Positions 59,601-64,000 of a stretch of 64,000 bases of DNA are shown one piece after another; position 1 is the stretch's first letter, and each line of letters starts with the position of its first letter. The stretch is from Hominilimicola fabiformis. GTDB lineage: Bacteria; Bacillota; Clostridia; UBA1381. Location: assembly GCF_020687385.1 (NCBI RefSeq), contig NZ_JAJEQM010000015.1, forward strand, positions 24,632 to 88,631, in the 5' to 3' direction. Under the pieces are notes generated by a model, which worked only from the letters and a program-made list of their open reading frames with translations, ran no database searches and was not told the origin of the DNA. The position numbers were made by a program, and so were the translations under genes.

Positions 59601-60248
59601 ATGATATTTGCATATACAAGAATATCCACAACAAAGAAAACGCAAAAGCACGACCGACAACAACTTACAATACAGACTTACGCAGACGAAAACAACTTTA
59701 TTGTAAATGAATGGATAAGCGAAACCATAAGCGGCACAGTGGCGGCGGAAAACCGTCCTTTATACGGTAATATGTTCAAGCACTTTAAAAGCGGTGATAT
59801 ATTAATAATCACTGATATAGACAGAATAGGACGTTCCGCAGATGATGTTATAAGCGAATTAAAAAAGCTAAAGTCTATCGGTGTAAGAGTAGTTGCTCTT
59901 GATGTTCCCTATATGAACGACTGGAACAACACTAATAACGACAGTATGTACAATATGATAATTGATATAGTTATAACCTTAAAGGCTCATATGGCACAAC
60001 AAGAACGCGAAAAGATAGTAACAAGAATTAATCAAGGACTTGCGGCGGCAAAGGAAAAAGGACATAGCTTAGGCAGACCGAAAGCAGATGTACCGACAGA
60101 CTTCATCAGAGAATACAATAAATTGATAAATGGCGAATACGGAAGTATGTCAAAAGTGCAATTTGCAAAAATGCTTGATATGGGGCGAAGTACAGTATAT
60201 AAATATATCACTATGCTAAACGATAAAGCTACATCACAAACATTTTAA
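59601..60248 (+). CDS. Serine recombinase (resolvase/invertase family)
   Basis: 215 residues. Catalytic domain (1-140) with nucleophile Ser in YTRISTTKK, conserved ITDIDRIGRSADDV and GVRVVALDVP; long helix E with HMAQQEREKI; short C-terminal HTH (about 175-210, MSKVQFAKMLDMGRSTVYKY). A resolvase/invertase, not a large integrase. It may resolve multimers or invert a segment; candidate target sites are the dyads at 51515-51770. GGGAG precedes the ATG. Confidence 0.9.
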   Translation: MIFAYTRISTTKKTQKHDRQQLTIQTYADENNFIVNEWISETISGTVAAENRPLYGNMFKHFKSGDILIITDIDRIGRSADDVISELKKLKSIGVRVVALDVPYMNDWNNTNNDSMYNMIIDIVITLKAHMAQQEREKIVTRINQGLAAAKEKGHSLGRPKADVPTDFIREYNKLINGEYGSMSKVQFAKMLDMGRSTVYKYITMLNDKATSQTF

Positions 60249-60294
60249 AACACAAAAAACACCTTAAAAATACACCTTAGAAAAAATCCTTAGA

Positions 60295-60313
60295 GGGGAA
60301 ATTTTAGGGGAAA
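60295..60313 (+). repeat. Candidate integrase arm site, right
   Basis: Second copy of GGGGAAATTTTAGGGGAAA, 65 bp inside the right att site. Confidence 0.6.
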
Positions 60314-60334
60314 TTTAAGAAAAAAAGATAAAAC

Positions 60335-60378
60335 AAAAACCAGTGTACTTGCCACAAACGGCTTAAACACTGGTTTTT

Positions 60379-60380
<2 letters not shown>
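60335..60380. terminator. Bidirectional terminator at the right end of the element
   Basis: AAAAACCAGTGT / ACACTGGTTTTT with T-runs on both sides. It ends the recombinase gene on one strand and replaces the lost native terminator of tRNA-fMet on the other. Confidence 0.85.
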
Positions 60381-60458
<78 letters not shown>

Positions 60459-60494
60459 ATATTTAACTTAGCGCCTCTCTCAGAGTGCTATAAT

Positions 60495-60523
60495 AGTATA
60501 GCACACCCTAACTTATTTGTCAA
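60495..60523 (-). promoter_or_regulatory. Promoter of tRNA-fMet
   Basis: Minus-strand TTGACA, 17-bp spacer, TATACT, 37 bases before the tRNA; a TGCTATA/TATAGCA dyad covers the -10. Confidence 0.85.
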
Positions 60524-60571
60524 GTGTTTTTTTATAATTTTTACATTTTTATTTTTTAAACCTCAATACTA

Positions 60572-60600
60572 TTGTTTTTATCCGTGATTTAGTATATAAT
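60572..60600 (+). promoter_or_regulatory. Promoter of the GtrA-like gene
   Basis: TTGTTT, 17-bp spacer, TATAAT, 24 bases before the ATG. Confidence 0.6.
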
Positions 60601-60623
60601 GTAAGTATTATTTCAAAGGAGAG

Positions 60624-61133
60624 ATGATTAATTTGGAGCGTTTTCTTTCAAATTTGCGTGTACGTCTTGAAGAACATATTTCGCCGAATATGATGCGTGT
60701 AATACGTCCTTTTATGACGGTGCAATTTGTTATATTTATGCTTTTGGGCATTGTGAACACTGCCGTATCAGTCGGCACAGCCACATTACTTGACATTCTT
60801 CACAATGCTTTTCTTGCACCGGACAACCCACTGCGATTAATCGCCGAACACTCACGTTCCAACTTTATATTCGGATATATAGTCAGCATAATAACATCAT
60901 TCTTTTTAAACTGTCACTTTACGTTTCACCAACGACCGACACTTAAAAAGTTTCTCAAATTTCCGATAAGCTATATACCGAATTTCATATTTCAATACCT
61001 AATGGTATTCATTTTTACGGCTTTAAACTTAAATTCGACGCTTGCATACATTTGTGCGGCGATACTCGGCACACCGCTTACGTTTGCGGCAATGAAACTG
61101 ATGGTATTCAGACGAAGAAAATCAACTACTTGA
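60624..61133 (+). CDS. GtrA-family membrane protein
   Basis: 169 residues with four membrane helices and the GtrA pattern: QFVIFMLLGIVNTAVSVGTA, FGYIVSIITSFFLNCHFTF, and the last helix ending MKLMVFRRRK. GtrA proteins are thought to flip or aid transfer of lipid-linked sugars for cell-surface glycans. AAAGGAG is close to the ATG at 60624; a TTG at 60633 has better spacing, so the start is uncertain by three codons. Ten bases before comM. Confidence 0.85.
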   Translation: MINLERFLSNLRVRLEEHISPNMMRVIRPFMTVQFVIFMLLGIVNTAVSVGTATLLDILHNAFLAPDNPLRLIAEHSRSNFIFGYIVSIITSFFLNCHFTFHQRPTLKKFLKFPISYIPNFIFQYLMVFIFTALNLNSTLAYICAAILGTPLTFAAMKLMVFRRRKSTT

Positions 61134-61143
61134 GGTGATATAA

Positions 61144-62676
61144 ATGCTTTCACACATATATTCCTGCGGACTTTCGGGTATAGACGGATTTTCCGTATGC
61201 GTAGAAACGGATATTTCAAACGGTTTACCCGCATTTGATATAGTAGGCTTACCCGACGCCGCCGTTAAAGAGGCAAAAGAACGCATACGTTCTGCCATTA
61301 AAAACACAGGCTTTCGTTTTCCCGCAAAGCACATTGTCATAAATCTTGCCCCCGCCTCCAAGCGTAAAGAGGGTTCGGGATACGATTTACCTATGGCACT
61401 TTCTATTATATGCGCCACGGAGCAGATTTATGCACCGGACTTAAGCAAATGTGCGTTTTTCGGCGAACTTTCGCTTGACGGTACCGTACAACCGATAAAC
61501 GGCATACTTCCTATGGTTATTTCGGCGTACAAAAGCGGTTTTACCGATATGTTTGTACCAACCGAAAATGCGGACGAGGCAGCAGTCATTGAAGGTGTAA
61601 ACATATATCCCGTATCATCTTTGAAAGCATTATGCGATCATTTTTGTGACATACAGAAAATTAATGTACATAAAATTGACCTTACCAATTATTTTGCGTC
61701 AAGCGCTTCAAATGTACTTGATTTTTGCGACGTAAAAGGTCAGGAAAACGTCAAGCGTGCGCTTGAAATTGCCGCCGCCGGCAATCACAACGTACTTCTT
61801 ATAGGCAGTCCCGGAACAGGTAAAACAATGCTTGCACAACGTATGCCGAGCATACTTCCCGACCTTTCGTTTGACGAAGCTTTGGAAGTCACAAAAATAC
61901 ATTCAATCGCCGGACTTTTACCGAAAGACCAACCGCTTATTTTAAACAGACCTTTCAGAAGTCCGCACCACACGATTTCATCTGCAGGTTTGTCGGGCGG
62001 AGGTTCAACTCCAAAACCGGGTGAGCTTTCCCTCGCACACAACGGCATACTTTTCCTTGATGAATTACCTGAATTCAGACGTGATTCGCTTGAAGTTTTG
62101 CGTCAGCCGTTAGAGGACGGAAACGTCACAATTTCAAGAGTAAACGCAACTCTCACCTACCCTTGCAACATTATGCTTATAGCAAGTATGAACCCTTGCA
62201 AATGCGGTTATTTCGGTGACAGTCGCAGACAATGTACCTGTACTCCGACACAGGTTAATCGTTATCGCAGTCGAATATCGGGTCCGTTGCTTGACAGAAT
62301 TGACATTCAAGTTGAAGTATCGAATGTTGATTATGACGATTTAAGCTCGACCGAAAACAGTGAAACAAGTGCCGAAATAAAAAAACGTGTAAACAAAACA
62401 CGCAAACTGCAACTTGAAAGATATAAAGATTACAATATCTACTCAAATTCACAGCTTGACGCAGGTATGCTTAAAAAATTCTGTCCGCTCGGCGAAGAAG
62501 AAAATGCAATTTTACGTGCCGCATTCGACAATCTCGGTTTGAGTGCAAGAGCACACAGCCGTATTTTGAAAGTCGCTCGTACCATTGCCGACCTTGAAGG
62601 CTCGGAAAACATAAAAAGTGAACACATAGCTGAGGCAATACAATACAGAAGTCTTGACCGCAAATATTTTGAATAG
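61144..62676 (+). CDS. YifB/ComM Mg-chelatase-like AAA+ ATPase
   Basis: 510 residues. N-terminal ChlI/Lon-like domain (about 20-140: GLPAFDIVGLPDAAVKEAKE), AAA+ domain with Walker A GSPGTGKTMLAQRM, Walker B GILFLDELPEF, HHTISSAGLSGGG, and C-terminal Mg-chelatase helix domain. In other bacteria ComM is a hexameric helicase that extends D-loops during natural transformation. A ComEA-like protein is encoded at 14.3 kb, so competence genes may exist in this strain. The transcript ends near the palindrome of repeat copy 3. Confidence 0.92.
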   Translation: MLSHIYSCGLSGIDGFSVCVETDISNGLPAFDIVGLPDAAVKEAKERIRSAIKNTGFRFPAKHIVINLAPASKRKEGSGYDLPMALSIICATEQIYAPDLSKCAFFGELSLDGTVQPINGILPMVISAYKSGFTDMFVPTENADEAAVIEGVNIYPVSSLKALCDHFCDIQKINVHKIDLTNYFASSASNVLDFCDVKGQENVKRALEIAAAGNHNVLLIGSPGTGKTMLAQRMPSILPDLSFDEALEVTKIHSIAGLLPKDQPLILNRPFRSPHHTISSAGLSGGGSTPKPGELSLAHNGILFLDELPEFRRDSLEVLRQPLEDGNVTISRVNATLTYPCNIMLIASMNPCKCGYFGDSRRQCTCTPTQVNRYRSRISGPLLDRIDIQVEVSNVDYDDLSSTENSETSAEIKKRVNKTRKLQLERYKDYNIYSNSQLDAGMLKKFCPLGEEENAILRAAFDNLGLSARAHSRILKVARTIADLEGSENIKSEHIAEAIQYRSLDRKYFE

Positions 62677-62684
62677 CCAAAACT

Positions 62685-62867
62685 CAGTAAATGATTAATC
62701 ATTCACTGTGCCGGAATGTCAGCAAATTGTCCGTAACATGTATAATATTATTTTTATTATAATTTACAGCTATAAAAAAATAACAGGCAAGCCTATCTTA
62801 GATATACGGCTTGCCTGTACACTTTTATCTATACGCTGACGCAGTAAACCCTAATTGTTTACTGCGT
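62685..62867. repeat. Dispersed hairpin-rich repeat, copy 3 (short form)
   Basis: Body 62709-62838, same direction as copy 1: GCAAATTGTCCGTAACATG, AT-rich stretch with TACAGCTATAAAAA, hairpin CAGGCAAGCC/GGCTTGCCTG, then TACACTTTTATCTATACGCTGA; the long central hairpin is absent. Flanked by palindromes with related arms, CAGTAAATGA/TCATTCACTG (62685-62708) and ACGCAGTAAAC/GTTTACTGCGT (62839-62867), the right one followed by a T-run and acting as a terminator for comM. Confidence 0.85.
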
Positions 62868-62870
62868 TTT

Positions 62871-63845
62871 TTATTGTTCTTCAGGATATTTCAGTCCCCA
62901 CTCATTACGAATATCGGTCATAATTTCCATAACGTCTTTTGTATACTCCCTAAGCATACAACCGCTTCGCTTTGAAATCTCCTCCTCCATATCCTCCATT
63001 TCATACTGCAACGCTCTTTCGGTTTCACCCTCACAGATTTCTTTTCGCTCGCCTGTTTCGGTGCAGACAATCGTCGCCTTACACGCTCTCGGATATTCCA
63101 TAATCTCGATATATCCCTTATCACCGCATATAACACATCTTTTCGGTTGTTTTGTGTGAAGCGACAATGAAATAACAGTCATTTGTCCCTCTTTGTTCGT
63201 CATAACAATTCCCGACATTTCATCAACACCGCTCGGTGCAAATTTTACCGTTGAAATTACATTGTCAGGCTTTGACTTCAAAAAACATCTTGCAAGCGAA
63301 ATTGCATAAACACCAATATCAAGCATTGCTCCGCCTGCCAAATTCATATTGAAAAATCTGTTTTTCATATCATAGTCCTTGTAACTTCCGAAATTCGCCT
63401 GTATCATACTCACGTCACCGATTTCACCGTCCGCAACAAGTTTCATAAGTTTTTTGTATAGCGGCATATGATAAATCGTCATTGCCTCGGCAAGTACAAG
63501 ATTTTTCCCGTCAGCCTTTTTTAAAGCCTTTTCCAATTCAATGCTGTTTAATGTTATCGACTTTTCACACAAAATATGCTTTCCGTTTTCAAGTGCTTTC
63601 ATAATAAAATCAATATGCGTGTTATGAGGTGACGTTATATAAATAACGTCCACATTGTCGTCATAAAACATATCGTTCATATCATCATACACCTTTTCAA
63701 TTCCGTACTTGTTTGCAAAATCAACGGCTTTGCTGTGCGTTCTGTTACCTACGGCATAAAGTTTGCGTCCAACATCTTGCATTGCCTGCGCCATCTGATT
63801 TGCCACAACTCCCGTACCAAGTACCGCCCAATTTAATTTATTCAT
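62871..63845 (-). CDS. Gfo/Idh/MocA-family oxidoreductase
   Basis: 324 residues. NAD(P)-binding Rossmann domain (1-120) with GTGVVANQMAQAM and the EKxx motif CEKSI, then the C-terminal alpha/beta domain with GGAMLDIGVYAISLARCFL. The pattern (AVGNRTHSKAVDFANKYGI; MLDIGVY) matches the dihydrodiol dehydrogenase-like branch acting on sugars or inositols; the substrate is unknown. GGAGG is eight bases before the ATG. Confidence 0.9.
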   Translation of the reverse strand: MNKLNWAVLGTGVVANQMAQAMQDVGRKLYAVGNRTHSKAVDFANKYGIEKVYDDMNDMFYDDNVDVIYITSPHNTHIDFIMKALENGKHILCEKSITLNSIELEKALKKADGKNLVLAEAMTIYHMPLYKKLMKLVADGEIGDVSMIQANFGSYKDYDMKNRFFNMNLAGGAMLDIGVYAISLARCFLKSKPDNVISTVKFAPSGVDEMSGIVMTNKEGQMTVISLSLHTKQPKRCVICGDKGYIEIMEYPRACKATIVCTETGERKEICEGETERALQYEMEDMEEEISKRSGCMLREYTKDVMEIMTDIRNEWGLKYPEEQ

Positions 63846-63872
63846 TTCAACCGCCTCCTCCGATATAATTTT

Positions 63873-63901
63873 ATTATACTGATTTCACAGATAAATTTCA
63901 A
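63873..63901 (-). promoter_or_regulatory. Promoter of the oxidoreductase gene
   Basis: Minus-strand TTGAAA, 17-bp spacer, TATAAT, about 28 bases before the start codon. Confidence 0.65.
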
Positions 63902-63930
63902 TAAAAAAAGAGGTATTTCTTATTTTGATG

Positions 63931-64000
63931 TGACCCCCAAAAGTTAGACTTTTTATAGCGTAGTAGTTTTAACGACTGCTACGCTATTTTTATGCAGCCA
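63931..64000. mobile_element. End of an IS3-family insertion sequence
   Basis: TGACCCCCAAAAGTTAGACT followed by TTTT is the terminal inverted repeat style of IS3-family (IS150-type) elements. It is followed by hairpin AGCGTAGTAG/CTGCTACGCT with T-runs. The transposase genes would lie past the window end. The break falls in the upstream region of the oxidoreductase gene, just outside its promoter. Confidence 0.65.

Noticed and set aside
62709..62838. T-box or other riboswitch before the oxidoreductase gene
   Set aside because: The sequence is downstream of that gene and is the third copy of the dispersed repeat.

Overview
The window looks like chromosomal DNA of a low-GC, anaerobic, Gram-positive gut-type Clostridia species. 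The evidence is AT-rich sequence with strong GGAGG-type ribosome binding sites and TTGACA-17-TATAAT promoters, anaerobic ribonucleotide reductase (nrdDG), formate-tetrahydrofolate ligase, a MutS/MutL pair with the MutL endonuclease motif, a BirA-controlled BioY, SLH-domain surface protein, YlbF, and a cytoplasmic pectin (rhamnogalacturonan) lyase. A pectin-using SLH-bearing relative of Monoglobus or Oscillospirales would fit, but the species is inference.

Layout. 1-7.3 kb: 3' part of ung, then a surface block made of a dockerin protein followed by an SLH protein with two cohesin-like modules, a small membrane protein and an NlpC/P60 cell-wall hydrolase. 7.4-16.5 kb: EamA transporter, a P-type cation ATPase behind a yybP-ykoY (Mn2+) riboswitch, a two-component system with a GerMN lipoprotein-like partner, ComEA-like protein and a D,D-carboxypeptidase. 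16.5-24.4 kb: miaB-ylbF-mutS-mutL-miaA, a repair and tRNA-modification operon. 24.5-34.6 kb: metallophosphoesterase, deacetylase, DUF2161, cca, XRE regulator, a candidate small RNA, then rpiB-tsaB-tsaE-fhs and coaD-rsmD. 34.7-41.3 kb: rhamnogalacturonan lyase, two divergent polysaccharide deacetylases and a membrane O-acyltransferase. 41.3-51.2 kb: nrdD-nrdG with NrdR boxes, an ECF S component, GerMN, TSCPD, transaldolase, PP2C, CYTH, DUF4250, DUF2264 and bioY.

51.27-60.43 kb: a 9.15-kb integrative element inserted in the 3' half of the initiator tRNA-fMet gene, bounded by perfect 49-bp direct repeats. It carries a tyrosine integrase, repressor, excisionase-like protein, replication-initiator-like proteins, a serine recombinase, and no visible conjugation or capsid genes. 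Its left half is nearly free of long genes but rich in structure: two paralogous modules that look like new type I toxin-antitoxin systems (20-residue membrane peptides with converging antisense RNAs), two paralogous small RNAs with a shared terminator, two ~120-bp units with covarying dyads, a 15-bp tandem array and a dispersed GC-rich palindrome. These are the best candidates for an undescribed system.

60.5-64 kb: GtrA, YifB/ComM ATPase, Gfo/Idh/MocA oxidoreductase and the end of an IS3-like element. Three copies of a dispersed hairpin-rich intergenic repeat (27.0, 29.2, 62.7 kb) are each flanked by a pair of matching palindromes, one pair being a perfect 24-bp duplication that holds the stop codons of two convergent genes.
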